From the NCBI GenBank assembly GCA_023410975.1, contig JAEYPG010000138.1, positions 1 through 20,012 of the forward strand: DNA of 20,012 bases, given 5' to 3'. The notes beneath the pieces were generated by a model. It saw only the letters and a list, made by a program, of their open reading frames with translations. It was not told the origin of the DNA and ran no database searches. Within the stretch, counting starts at the first letter, position 1, and each line of letters starts with the position of its first letter. Shown one piece after another: positions 1 through 7,486 of this stretch. This DNA is from Pseudomonadota bacterium. Its GTDB lineage: Bacteria; Pseudomonadota; Gammaproteobacteria; Burkholderiales; Burkholderiaceae_C. A program made the position numbers and the translations under genes.

Positions 1-1377
1 GGCCAATCCGTCGTGAATCTCGCGCGCCAGGCGGGTGCGCTCCTCCAGCGTGGCGACCCGGCGCGCCTCGTCGGCCAGCTCGCCAGCGCGCAGCGCCAGC
101 GACAGCTGCGCCGCGATGGCCTCGGCAAGCGCGATCTCGGACGGCGTGTAGCGCTGCTCGCGCTGGCGGTAGATGCCCAGGGCACCCAGCGCATGTCCGG
201 AAGCCATCAGCGGCAGGTTCAGCGCCAGCGGTCCGCCCTCGGTGGTGAAGAAGCGGTCGAAGGGGCACATCGTGCCGGCCTCGCCGTGATCGACCACCAG
301 CGACTCGCCGCCGCCCTGCGGCGCACAGGCCTGCAGCCCGGACGGCGGCAGCTCGAAGCCCACGGCCAGCTCGCGTAGCAGCGCGGGAACCTCCGGCGCG
401 GCCGATGCCAGCATGTCCTCGCCCTGCAGCACCCGCCCCTGCAGCCAGGCCGCCCGCAGCCGGCAGCGCTGGGCGCGCACCTGCAGCAAGGCCACCGCGC
501 CGGGCGAGAGCGCACGGGCGATGAGCCCGATGACCGTGGGCACGAAGGCTTCCAGGTCGCCGCTGCGGTCCAGCGAGTCGATGGCTTCCTGCAGCACCGC
601 GATGACATGGGCCTGCTCGCGGGCCTGCGCCTGCGCGGCCTCGGCCTGCTGCCGGGCCAGCGCCAGCGCCCGCTCCGCCTCGGCCTTGCGGCTGACGAAC
701 AGCGCCAGCTGGCCCAGCGCCTCCAGCCGCTTGTCGGCCAGCACCCAGCCCAGCTCGTGGGCCAACGCTTCCAGGAACGAGGCATCAGCGGCGTCGAAAG
801 GAACGTCCTCCGGACGCAGCACCGACAAACGGCCCCAGCCGCGCTCAGGCAACCGCACCGGCGCCCACAGCTCCAGCGGACACTGCCAGCCGCGCGCCAA
901 GCGGCTCCAGCCGGACGAAGCCGGCATGCGATGGTGCGCCGCCACCGTGGCGCGCTGCAATGCAGCGGTGCCGTCGATCACGCCGGTGCAGGCCTGGTCC
1001 ACGCCGCGCTGCAGCAGCTCCAGCGATGCCGTGCTCACCAGCGACACGGCCAGGGCACCCTCCGGGGTGCGGCTGCCCTGTGGCAGGGACGACCAGTCCG
1101 CCAGGCACAGCCGCCCGGACACGGCATCGAAACGCCAGAAGGCCACGAAGGCGCCGTGCAGGGTCCGCGCCGCCGCGTCCAAGGCCAGGCGGATCGCGGC
1201 CTCGGCCGTGGACGCGGCCTCCATGCCCTGCCGGGCTGTCACCAGGGCTGCAGCCCGTCCCGGCCAGTGCGTGAGCGAGGCGGCGTCACCGGCCGGCGGC
1301 GCCCAGGGCAGCGGCAGCAGCACGCCGTCCCGGGACTGCGGGCGAGGGACGAAACGTTGACGACCATCGTGCTTCAT
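1..1377 (-). CDS. GAF-domain NarX-type sensor histidine kinase, N-terminal part (truncated by window edge)
   Basis: An open frame of 459 codons runs off the left edge of the window. It starts at an ATG preceded by GGAAAG five bases upstream. No transmembrane segment or signal peptide is visible, so the sensor is probably cytoplasmic. Two GAF-like regions (about residues 45-215 and 265-425) are separated by an Ala/Gln/Glu-rich coiled coil (about 222-262). The last residues read EERTRLAREIHDGLA, which is the phospho-acceptor box of HisKA_3 kinases, with His455 as the expected phosphorylation site. The ATPase domain would lie outside the window. Kinases of this family usually signal to a NarL/LuxR-type response regulator, which would be expected further left; that is inference. 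The ligand is unknown. The gene has the same orientation as rep but is separated from it by 226 bases. Confidence 0.8.
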   Translation of the reverse strand, partial: MKHDGRQRFVPRPQSRDGVLLPLPWAPPAGDAASLTHWPGRAAALVTARQGMEAASTAEAAIRLALDAAARTLHGAFVAFWRFDAVSGRLCLADWSSLPQGSRTPEGALAVSLVSTASLELLQRGVDQACTGVIDGTAALQRATVAAHHRMPASSGWSRLARGWQCPLELWAPVRLPERGWGRLSVLRPEDVPFDAADASFLEALAHELGWVLADKRLEALGQLALFVSRKAEAERALALARQQAEAAQAQAREQAHVIAVLQEAIDSLDRSGDLEAFVPTVIGLIARALSPGAVALLQVRAQRCRLRAAWLQGRVLQGEDMLASAAPEVPALLRELAVGFELPPSGLQACAPQGGGESLVVDHGEAGTMCPFDRFFTTEGGPLALNLPLMASGHALGALGIYRQREQRYTPSEIALAEAIAAQLSLALRAGELADEARRVATLEERTRLAREIHDGLA

Positions 1378-1603
1378 CGCCACTTTCCCATGCTGCGCCG
1401 GGCCCGCGCGGACCCTGGTCGGCTGCGCAGCACCCGCGAAACCCGCCATTGTGAAGGTGCGTTCAGTGACGCATCGGCGGACTCACGCACGGCCAGCGGG
1501 GACATCGGTACGCACTTCCGCGATCCCGGCATCTGTGACAGCACTGCCGCCGGCCGGTTGGCGGGGCCAGGCAAGGCCCGGGCGCTGCTTGCAACGGCAG
1601 ACG

Positions 1604-3049
1604 TCAGTTGTCCATCAAGCCCAGCTGTGCCGGGTCGGCGCCGTGGGTTTTCTTGGCCGCGGCTTTTTTCTTCGCGGACAGGAGATGATTGCCCAGCGCC
1701 CAACGCAGTCGGTCGTTGCCTTGCACCTCGGCGTGGGTCAGGGGGCCCTTCTCGCGCTGGATCTGGGCCTGCAGCACCCGGAACACCCGCGTGCGGGCGA
1801 AGGCGGCGCGCACTTCGGCCTGCCGCGCCTCGTCCAACGACACGTACTGTGCAAAGCCCTTCTCGCCATCCTGCCGGTAGCCGAGTTGCAGCGGATCAGG
1901 TGCAGGGTTCTTGGCGACGTCAAGCGTGTGCGCAACGGCAGGCGACGGGGCAGGAACCGCCGCCACGGGCAGCACAGGCAATTCGTCGCGCTCGGCCTCG
2001 GGCACGGTCCAGCCCTCCTGGAGCGCCTTCATGAACAGGCGCCCCGGCAGCTTGACCTTCTTGCCGCCCCGCTTCATACGGTGCCGGACGAAGTCGATGG
2101 CGGCCTGGATGCGTTCCGGGGTGTATTCCTCGGCGTTCCTGGTAATGGCCTGCAGGTCCACCGTGCCGATGCCGAACTCGCCCCGCAGCACCTGGTAGAT
2201 GGTCCGGCGGGTTTCGGTCTGTCGCAGAGACTGGACCATCTTGCCTTCCTGTTCCTTGAACTGGAAGCGCAGGTGGGTCACCTTCTTGGATCCGGGAGAG
2301 GACCTGGTTTCCACCTCCACGTGGAGGTCGGAGAGCTCGTTGATCTGGCCCACCGCAACCAGCAACGCGCGGCGGCGAAACTCCGGCCAAGCCTCCATGA
2401 ACTTGGCATCGTCGGCACCGGTCCACTTGCGTGCTTCCTCAACCGTCAACCATTCCGTGGGCGAGCCGCGGAATGCCACGGACTTGAGCTTCTCGTACAG
2501 GCTGTGCGCGAAGACGGAAGTGAACGCCGAGGTCGTGCGCAAGGACAAGAAGGTGAAGCCCTGAGGGTTCTTGTGCAGCTTGCGGATGGCTGGGTCGAAC
2601 TTGAAGTAAACCTTGCCACCCGCCACGCCCACGATACCGACCAGCGGGATGGAAACGAATTCGTGGCTAGCGCCGCCGTTGGCCCGTTCTCGCCTGACGA
2701 CCACGCTGGCCTTCTGCGCTTCGCGCAGCGCGTCATTGAGATGCTTGTGGTTGCGGGTCTGGTAGTTGAGCAGGAACTTGAACAGGTCCACATCGCACTC
2801 GAACTCGACGACATCGACAGGCGCGTCGCATGCCAGGTAGTTCATGACGTTGAGCCCGCGCCGAGTCAGTACCCCGATGCCCGAGACGTCCACGAAAATA
2901 TTGTTCTTGGGAAACGCCAGGTCCTGGTCCGCATCGGCAATGGTCGCCAATCGGCCCTTCCTGCCAATGGTTTCCTCAAATAGTTGTAGCGCGTACTGCT
3001 CGCCGGCGGCGTCCTTGATGGATTTAGGAACAGGCATCGAAACCGGCAT
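1604..3049 (-). CDS. Rep_3-family replication initiator protein
   Basis: A 481-residue protein with the layout of iteron-binding plasmid initiators (Rep_3, RepB/RepE/TrfA-like). The first winged-helix region covers about residues 50-190. It includes the DLFKFLLNYQTRNHKHLNDA helix and FAHSLYEKLKS, which matches the family's S-Y-A-x-x-L-Y-E-x-L-K signature. The second winged helix (about 200-268) contains FRRRALLVAVGQINELSDLH and a strand pair ending in LRFQF. A long C-terminal extension (about 330-481) is Ala/Pro-rich, then charged with a Lys/Ala run (AKKKAAAKK), and makes the protein longer than typical plasmid initiators. The ATG at 3049 has no clear Shine-Dalgarno; an in-frame ATG four codons later is an alternative. 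Iterons lie immediately upstream, and a half-iteron inverted repeat overlaps the likely promoter, suggesting autorepression. Family assignment is firm; replicon class is inferred. Confidence 0.88.
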   Translation of the reverse strand: MPVSMPVPKSIKDAAGEQYALQLFEETIGRKGRLATIADADQDLAFPKNNIFVDVSGIGVLTRRGLNVMNYLACDAPVDVVEFECDVDLFKFLLNYQTRNHKHLNDALREAQKASVVVRRERANGGASHEFVSIPLVGIVGVAGGKVYFKFDPAIRKLHKNPQGFTFLSLRTTSAFTSVFAHSLYEKLKSVAFRGSPTEWLTVEEARKWTGADDAKFMEAWPEFRRRALLVAVGQINELSDLHVEVETRSSPGSKKVTHLRFQFKEQEGKMVQSLRQTETRRTIYQVLRGEFGIGTVDLQAITRNAEEYTPERIQAAIDFVRHRMKRGGKKVKLPGRLFMKALQEGWTVPEAERDELPVLPVAAVPAPSPAVAHTLDVAKNPAPDPLQLGYRQDGEKGFAQYVSLDEARQAEVRAAFARTRVFRVLQAQIQREKGPLTHAEVQGNDRLRWALGNHLLSAKKKAAAKKTHGADPAQLGLMDN

Positions 3050-3072
3050 GTGGGCTGTTCAAAAGGTGCGCA

Positions 3073-3114
3073 AGGCTAGCGCCCATCATGACTATTCGTC
3101 AATTGCGATGGTCA
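3073..3114 (-). promoter_or_regulatory. Putative rep promoter with overlapping Rep operator (inverted half-iterons)
   Basis: Reading the minus strand, TTGACG (3097-3102) is a good -35 box. The best -10 at 18-bp spacing is weak (TAGCCT, 3073-3078). TGACTATTC at 3089-3097 and GATGGTCA at 3107-3114 are the inner half of the origin iteron in opposite orientations, and they straddle the -35 box. Rep_3 initiators commonly repress their own gene by binding as dimers to such an inverted half-iteron; applying that here is inference. Confidence 0.45.
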
Positions 3115-3152
3115 TTTTTGTTGTGTGCATGCGGACGGGTTTACCAGGCGCC

Positions 3153-3436
3153 GCACAAAAACAGTCAGCATGGCCCGCCGCGAAAGCCACTTTCCCCTCA
3201 ATTCGCCGCGAGCACAAAAACAGTCTGGATGCCTGTGGAAAACGAAAAATTTTCTTTTGTAGTCAATAGCTTGCGTGACCTGGCACAAGAATGGTCATGT
3301 TTCACAGGCATGGTCATGATCCCGCACAGAAATGGTCATTTAGCTGCACAAAAATGGTCGGTTTGGTTTTCACAAGAATGGTCAGGATTCGCACAAAGAT
3401 GGTCATGATCGGGCTTTTTTGGCACAAAAACAGTCA
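3153..3436 (+). repeat. Forward iteron cluster, nine copies
   Basis: The consensus is GCACAARAATGGTCA, with an ACAGTCA-ending variant. Copies start at 3153, 3212, 3283, 3302, 3324, 3346, 3370, 3391 and 3422. The copies from 3283 to 3391 start 19, 22, 22, 24 and 21 bases apart, about two helical turns, so bound Rep molecules would line up on one face of the DNA. The outer copies (3153, 3212, 3422) carry the ACAGTC variant and the inner ones ATGGTC. The copies at 3302 and 3370 begin with T instead of G. This is the expected arrangement for a Rep_3 origin. Confidence 0.9.
3234..3242 (-). promoter_or_regulatory. DnaA box
   Basis: On the minus strand the sequence reads TTTTCCACA, a full match to the relaxed DnaA-box consensus TTWTNCACA. 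It lies between the second and third iterons and directly abuts an AT-rich tract (3241-3270), as expected for an origin that uses Rep together with host DnaA. A single 9-mer match could arise by chance; its position supports it. Confidence 0.55.
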
Positions 3437-3691
3437 GCTTTCGTTCTCTAAGTGATTGATCCATAAGAACTTTTCGTGCTCTGAATGCTGGCTGGTTCTT
3501 AAAGTATTTAACAGGCTAGCTGGCGTTGCATAAGCTTGATCAAAGTAACGGTTGCCAGAGCAACCATTTCACAATGGACGACGCCAACGGGTGGTCGTGA
3601 ATCTTGTGAGTGTTCTCGTATACGCCACGGTGCCTCGAAAACGCTGAAATCGGCTGCATCGTCTCGGCGGCAGGCGCGCCATGGCTGATCC

Positions 3692-4296
3692 TGATTGTTT
3701 TTGTGCAGCGTTCCGTGAATACATCAGGCTGCGAGATGGTGGCTTCCTATGCAGAAGGCCAACCAACGGGCTTGCGCTCCAGCCTCCCTCGGAAAACAGC
3801 CCGCGTCATGGCCGGGAAACATGACTGTTTTTGTGCAGACACAGTTGCTGTGTCGTTTCAGCGTAGCAAAGCAGTCAGGTTCCGGGCCGGCAGTAGCACG
3901 CTTGTTTCATGCCTATGCTGCCTGCGCTGGCAAAGCAATCGTGATCATTTTTGTGCTCGCCACAGCGGTCTGCCGAAGACGCCGCCACGGGTTGCCCCAG
4001 TCGTGTCCGTCGCGGACCACTTCGGCCATGCAAGCCGAGATCGGCATGGAATCCTGACCGTTCTTGTGCCAGTTCTGCGTGCAGCCTGCGAGCTGCAAAG
4101 CAGCCAGGCGCTACGGTGAGAGGCGTTGATCGGTGACCTGCCTTTCAATTGGCCAGGTGCATCCTGACCATTCTTGTGCCTTACGTCGGCTGGGCACGGG
4201 TGCTGGCACGGCACCTGCGCGCTCCCTGTGGCAAACACGCACGGCAGTCACGGCGAAAGACGGGGTCCACCGGGCCAGTCCTGACCATTTTTGTGC
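3692..4296 (-). repeat. Dispersed iteron array, six copies in reverse orientation
   Basis: Six copies of the same 15-bp iteron lie on the opposite strand at 3692-3706, 3822-3836, 3942-3956, 4055-4069, 4165-4179 and 4282-4296. Their starts are 130, 120, 113, 110 and 117 bases apart, with GC-rich, non-identical sequence between them. Several share a longer flank (TCCTGA before ..TTGTGC). The spacing is too wide and the intervening sequence too long for a CRISPR array. The copies may titrate Rep or allow handcuffing between origins; this is inference. Confidence 0.85.
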
Positions 4297-4404
4297 ATAC
4301 CCCCGGCTCCCCTGTGCGGATGTGCCGATTTCATCGCAGCCGGGGCTCCGTGCATGGCGCGCGCAAAGGCGTCTTCCAAGAGGGGCTGCACAAAAATGGT
4401 CAGG
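4280..4404. repeat. 18-bp perfect inverted repeat formed by two facing iterons
   Basis: CCTGACCATTTTTGTGCA (4280-4297) and its exact reverse complement (4387-4404) face each other across 89 GC-rich bases. This is where iteron polarity switches from reverse to forward. The match extends three bases past the 15-bp iteron (two on the outer side, one on the inner). Confidence 0.85.
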
Positions 4405-4507
4405 TTGCCGCCCCCGGCTCGGTGCGACGAGCCCGTCGCGGCACAAAAACAGTCCTGATCTCCCAAGGTGGGCTGCCTGCCGTCGGCATCGCGCACAAAA
4501 ACGGTCA
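4388..4507 (+). repeat. Forward iterons next to parB, three copies
   Basis: Copies lie at 4388-4402 (ATGGTCA type), 4441-4455 (ACAGTCC type) and 4493-4507 (ACGGTCA type). They start 53 and 52 bases apart, close to five helical turns, in contrast to the wider pitch of the reverse array. The last copy includes the parB stop codon (TGA on the minus strand at 4505-4507). Confidence 0.88.
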
Positions 4508-5698
4508 GTTTGGCGGCGCGTCCGCCGCCTTGACCTCCAGGCCGACCTCGCGCAGCAGTTGCTGCAGCCGGGTGTGCAGTGCCACTGCCGTGCTCCGGCC
4601 CTGCGTGCCGGGCTTGAGCTTGAGCTGCAGCACGCCGGTATCGAAAAGCTTCACCTCTCCCTTGAGGTCCCCTTCCACCAAGGTCACGGCCAGTGACTTC
4701 TGGCGCGCCTTGGCTGCGGGTACCGGCTCCACTGCCTGCTGGTTCTCGTCGCCCAGCATCGCTTCCAGCCTGCGCACGGGCATCTTTTCCCGAACGATCT
4801 GCTCGACGAGCTTGAGCGTGTCCATGAGGTTGTTCGAGCGCCTGTGGTGGCGCGCGACCAGGTAGGCGGTTGAGCGTTTGAAGTTGGCCTTGAACATCTC
4901 CTGCAGCAGTGGACGCGGCAGCCGGCCGATGGTGGTGAACTCGCTCACGCGTGTGGCGCTGCCCAGGCCGAAGCGATGGGCCAGCGACTCGCCCGGCGGC
5001 AGCGCCCTATTCTCGGCTCCGCACCGGTCCAGGAACTCGGTCAGGCGAACCGCCATGTCGAACACGGTGATGGCGCAACGCTTGTCGTTTACCTCGCGTG
5101 CCAGTACGGCCTCTTCCTCCTCGGTCCGGCCGGGCTGGACGATCTCGACGCGCATCGTCGGCTTGCCCAGCTCGCGCAGGAGCTTGCGGCGCGTGTGTCC
5201 TTCCCGCAGCGTGAGCTTGGAGGCTCCCGGCTCGGGCAGAAGGGCCTGGCCCAACTGCTGCTGTCCATGCTGCGCCAGCGAGGCCTTGATCTCGGACAGG
5301 CGGATCTCATCGAAGAAGACGCGGGGTTGGACCGGGCTCTCCAGAAGATCGTCAAGGTCCACTTCCAGGCACATGCCGACTCTCAGTGGCATGCCCGGCA
5401 CGTACCGCTGCAGCACCACGTTCGAAGCCGTCCCTTCGGCAGGCAGCACGAGTCCGGCCACAGGATGGCCCTGTACCAGCGCAGCCGCCTGGGAACCTCC
5501 GTCCGCGATGGCGGCCTGAACGGTCGTCGCCTCCACGGCCTTGGCCTGCGCGAAACGATTGGACCGCGCTGCAGCGGCCCCACCCGACACTCCTCGCTGG
5601 ATGTTTGCCAATAGCTTGCTTTGCATCGGGCTGGTCTTCGAGACGGGCTGGGATGCGCTGCCCCCTTCCTGGTCGGGATTCGTCTTTTCTTGCGTCAT
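4505..5698 (-). CDS. parB: ParB-family partition protein
   Basis: A 397-residue centromere-binding protein of a type I partition system. Residues 1-110 form a long, Ala/Gln-rich N-terminal extension. The ParB N-domain follows, with SPVQPR (121-126) and the stretch LSEIKASLAQHGQQQ (134-148). The box usually reading GERR is EGHTRR here (166-171), a divergent form of the CTP-contacting motif. A helix-turn-helix is expected at about 235-262 (SLAHRFGLGSATRVSEFT). A C-terminal dimerisation region rich in Leu follows (about 345-390). The ATG overlaps the parA stop (TGATG), so the two are probably translated as a coupled pair. The stop codon lies inside an iteron. Likely DNA targets are the CCACGTGG palindromes at 6697-8456. 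Family assignment is secure; the binding site is inferred. Confidence 0.88.
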   Translation of the reverse strand: MTQEKTNPDQEGGSASQPVSKTSPMQSKLLANIQRGVSGGAAAARSNRFAQAKAVEATTVQAAIADGGSQAAALVQGHPVAGLVLPAEGTASNVVLQRYVPGMPLRVGMCLEVDLDDLLESPVQPRVFFDEIRLSEIKASLAQHGQQQLGQALLPEPGASKLTLREGHTRRKLLRELGKPTMRVEIVQPGRTEEEEAVLAREVNDKRCAITVFDMAVRLTEFLDRCGAENRALPPGESLAHRFGLGSATRVSEFTTIGRLPRPLLQEMFKANFKRSTAYLVARHHRRSNNLMDTLKLVEQIVREKMPVRRLEAMLGDENQQAVEPVPAAKARQKSLAVTLVEGDLKGEVKLFDTGVLQLKLKPGTQGRSTAVALHTRLQQLLREVGLEVKAADAPPN

Positions 5699-6474
5699 CA
5701 GTTTTCCCCGGTGGTCGTGACGGCCCGCTTTCCGGCCGTGCGCGCAGGTGCTTTGCGCGGTGCCGCCTTTGTCGCCTTTTTCTTGGTGGCGACAGTCTTG
5801 GATACTGCGGGCTTTGGCGCGCCCATGGGTTCCATGCCCATCAATTTGAGAATCTCGTCGCGCAGGTTCCTGAAGGATGCTTTCGCAACTTCATCCTTGT
5901 ACTGCGTGACGGGCAGTCCGGCCGGCGAATTGTTTCTGAAGGAGGAACGCCACGGCGTGCGCGTGCGCAAGGCTTCCAGCTGCGCTGCGCCGGGCACGAC
6001 GGACTTGATGGCCTTGTTGATCGCGTAGTCGCCATCTTTGGTGAAAAGGATGCGGGCATCCAGGGTACGGCCCAATTCCTTTTCCAGTTGGTGCAGCTCG
6101 TGAGTGAAGTCCAGCGTGGACTTCATGTCATCGTAGGCCGAGTCCACGGGTACCACGATCAAGTCGGCGGCCACCACAGCGGCACGGGTTGCCGGAGCGC
6201 CTTTGCTGGGCGGGCCGTCGATGACGATGAAGTCGTACCGCGAGTCCAAGGCTTCCAGCAGTTCCCCCAGCGACACCTTGGCTTCGGACAACGACACGGC
6301 TTCAGCGGGAAAGCTGTCTCCACGGCTGAGGTAATCCACCGCGTTGTTCTGCGGGTCTGCATCGACTACCACGACCCTGGCACCGAACTCGCCCAGCGTC
6401 GCTGCCAGATGAACGGTGGTGACGGTCTTGCCTACTCCACCCTTTTGGTTGGCAACCGCAACGATCTTGGCCAT
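5698..6474 (-). CDS. parA: ParA-family partition ATPase
   Basis: A 258-residue deviant Walker-type ATPase that drives replicon segregation with ParB. The Walker A motif is KGGVGKT (11-17) with the signature Lys11 and Lys16, motif A' is DADPQ (38-42), and Walker B is FIVIDGPP (82-89). No N-terminal helix-turn-helix precedes Walker A, as in the small (type Ib) ParA proteins. A Lys/Ala-rich tail (about 225-258, KKKATKAAPRKAPAR) could add non-specific DNA affinity; this is an inference. Translation starts at an ATG with little Shine-Dalgarno complementarity. A good sigma70-like promoter lies 40-70 bases upstream. It is first in a parA-parB operon and transcribed in the same direction as rep. Confidence 0.93.
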   Translation of the reverse strand: MAKIVAVANQKGGVGKTVTTVHLAATLGEFGARVVVVDADPQNNAVDYLSRGDSFPAEAVSLSEAKVSLGELLEALDSRYDFIVIDGPPSKGAPATRAAVVAADLIVVPVDSAYDDMKSTLDFTHELHQLEKELGRTLDARILFTKDGDYAINKAIKSVVPGAAQLEALRTRTPWRSSFRNNSPAGLPVTQYKDEVAKASFRNLRDEILKLMGMEPMGAPKPAVSKTVATKKKATKAAPRKAPARTAGKRAVTTTGEN

Positions 6475-6484
6475 GAAAGTGTCT

Positions 6485-6511
6485 GCCCGTTCAAGGAAAC
6501 CGAAAACGGGC
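6485..6511. promoter_or_regulatory. Inverted repeat at the start of the parA transcript
   Basis: GCCCGTT (6485-6491) and AACGGGC (6505-6511) form a perfect 7-bp inverted repeat with a 13-base loop. It lies just downstream of the putative -10 box and upstream of the parA start codon. It could be an operator for ParA/ParB autoregulation or an mRNA hairpin affecting parA translation. Nothing in the sequence decides between these. Confidence 0.4.
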
Positions 6512-6514
6512 GCA

Positions 6515-6543
6515 AATCTAAATAATCAGCTTGTTTTTGTCAA
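6515..6543 (-). promoter_or_regulatory. parAB promoter
   Basis: On the minus strand a perfect TTGACA -35 box (6538-6543) is followed after exactly 17 bases by TAGATT (6515-6520), four of six matches to the -10 consensus. It sits in an AT-rich pocket immediately upstream of parA and no other gene start is nearby. Confidence 0.65.
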
Positions 6544-6696
6544 AAGATTTGTTGCACATTTCAAGTTCTGGATGGAATTCAGTTGACGATGCTCCTAGCT
6601 TTCTCTTGCGACGGCCTGAGAACAAAAGAACTTGTCGCGGGGCGTCCCCAGTTCTGGCGTACCGGCCTCGTGACGCTGCCCCGCCATGAGGCTTGT

Positions 6697-6720
6697 GGCG
6701 GTTCCCACGTGGGAACCGCC
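6697..6720. other. Putative parS site 1
   Basis: A perfect 24-bp palindrome whose left half is GGCGGTTCCCAC and whose right half is its exact complement, centred on CACGTG. It lies 223 bases upstream of the parA start. The inner TTCCCACGTGGGAA is shared exactly with site 3 and with one mismatch with site 2. ParB targets are typically palindromes of about 16 bp close to parAB, and many are centred on CACGTG or CGCG. Confidence 0.7.
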
Positions 6721-7486
6721 TGTCTATTGGAGCGTTGCGTAAAAGTCGTCGCTTATAAGCAGGCTGCTTCAGTGCTTCTTTCGGTGGATGTGCCGGGCTG
6801 TGACAGCACGATCCAAGAAGTAGACGATTGATTCTGAGAAAAGGCTCCTGGCATACGGACGCATGCGCGCCGCATGTATTGGTGCTCCTTTGTCGGCGAG
6901 CCTTGACGCTCTGATGCCGACGTCGCTATTTGACCCCTGCCGACACCGGGAACTGAACCCCCGTACCGTAAAGGACGTCTGGTGGAACAAGTAAGCGAAC
7001 AAGCTTCCGTGCCAGTTTGGGCGGAAGGGCTAAGCGCAATTGCGGCGGAACTGCGCGGTAGCCGCGACATCGCACGGTGTTACTCGCGCCAGGAGGGCTG
7101 GCGGCGGTACCAGGAGCAGGGGCGGTCGGACAGGTTGCGTGGGCTCGAACAACGGCCAGCGCACTGCCCTGCACCGCACCTCGGCCGCGCCGACTTGGTT
7201 CGCCAGCAAGCGCAGCGTGAGCACGGCATTGCCGTGAGGCGCTGGCGCAAGGTTCGGGCACAGCGCGCTTCGAGGGGCCGATGGCCACAGCCCGCTTACA
7301 TGAGGTGTGCGTCGACGAGCGCTTCCATGCTTTTGCTTCTTTTGGGTCGTGGTGCATCAGGCCCCAACCTCAGTCCCTCCGTACATGCAAGGCAAGAACG
7401 ACCGCGGGGGCGAGTACGCCACGCACAACGCCATCGCCGGGCACCGCTTCGAGTCGCTGGAAAGTCCGTGCGTGGACCTGACGCCA

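Larger units (their letters stand above)
3100..3600. other. Putative replication origin core
   Basis: This gene-free stretch upstream of rep combines the dense iteron cluster, a DnaA box and AT-rich tracts in a GC-rich window. AT-rich segments are 3241-3270, 3411-3445 and around 3496-3512 (TTCTTAAAGTATTTAAC). The last ones lie between the forward cluster and the dispersed array and are the best candidates for the unwinding element. A perfect small hairpin, GGTTGC/CAGA/GCAACC, lies at 3550-3565. The overlapping long reading frames show no protein-family resemblance and are interrupted by the iterons, so I treat the region as non-coding. Confidence 0.7.

Noticed and set aside
607..2983. Long plus-strand frames opposite the GAF kinase and rep
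   Set aside because: They are antisense shadows caused by high GC content; the minus-strand products show clear family motifs and the plus-strand ones do not.
3139..3144. GTTTAC (GTWWAC methylation motif) in the origin as a replication-control methylation site
   Set aside because: Only one copy was noticed in the origin and other copies occur in rep and parB, so there is no enrichment to support a control role.
3610..4446. Long open frames on both strands between rep and parB
   Set aside because: They overlap each other in several frames, lack ribosome binding sites and family motifs, and their recurring peptide motifs (such as ILTILVP) are just translated iterons.
3692..4507. Regularly interspersed repeats suggesting a CRISPR array
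   Set aside because: The repeats are only 15 bp, spacers vary from 37 to 115 bases, orientation switches inside the array, and the same repeat forms a classical iteron cluster beside rep. No cas genes are present.
6926..6990. tRNA/tmRNA 3'-end-like sequence (GGGGGTTCAGTTCCC on the minus strand)
   Set aside because: It resembles a T-arm but the outer stem pairs fail, no CCA follows at the right distance, and no matching acceptor, D or anticodon arm can be found.
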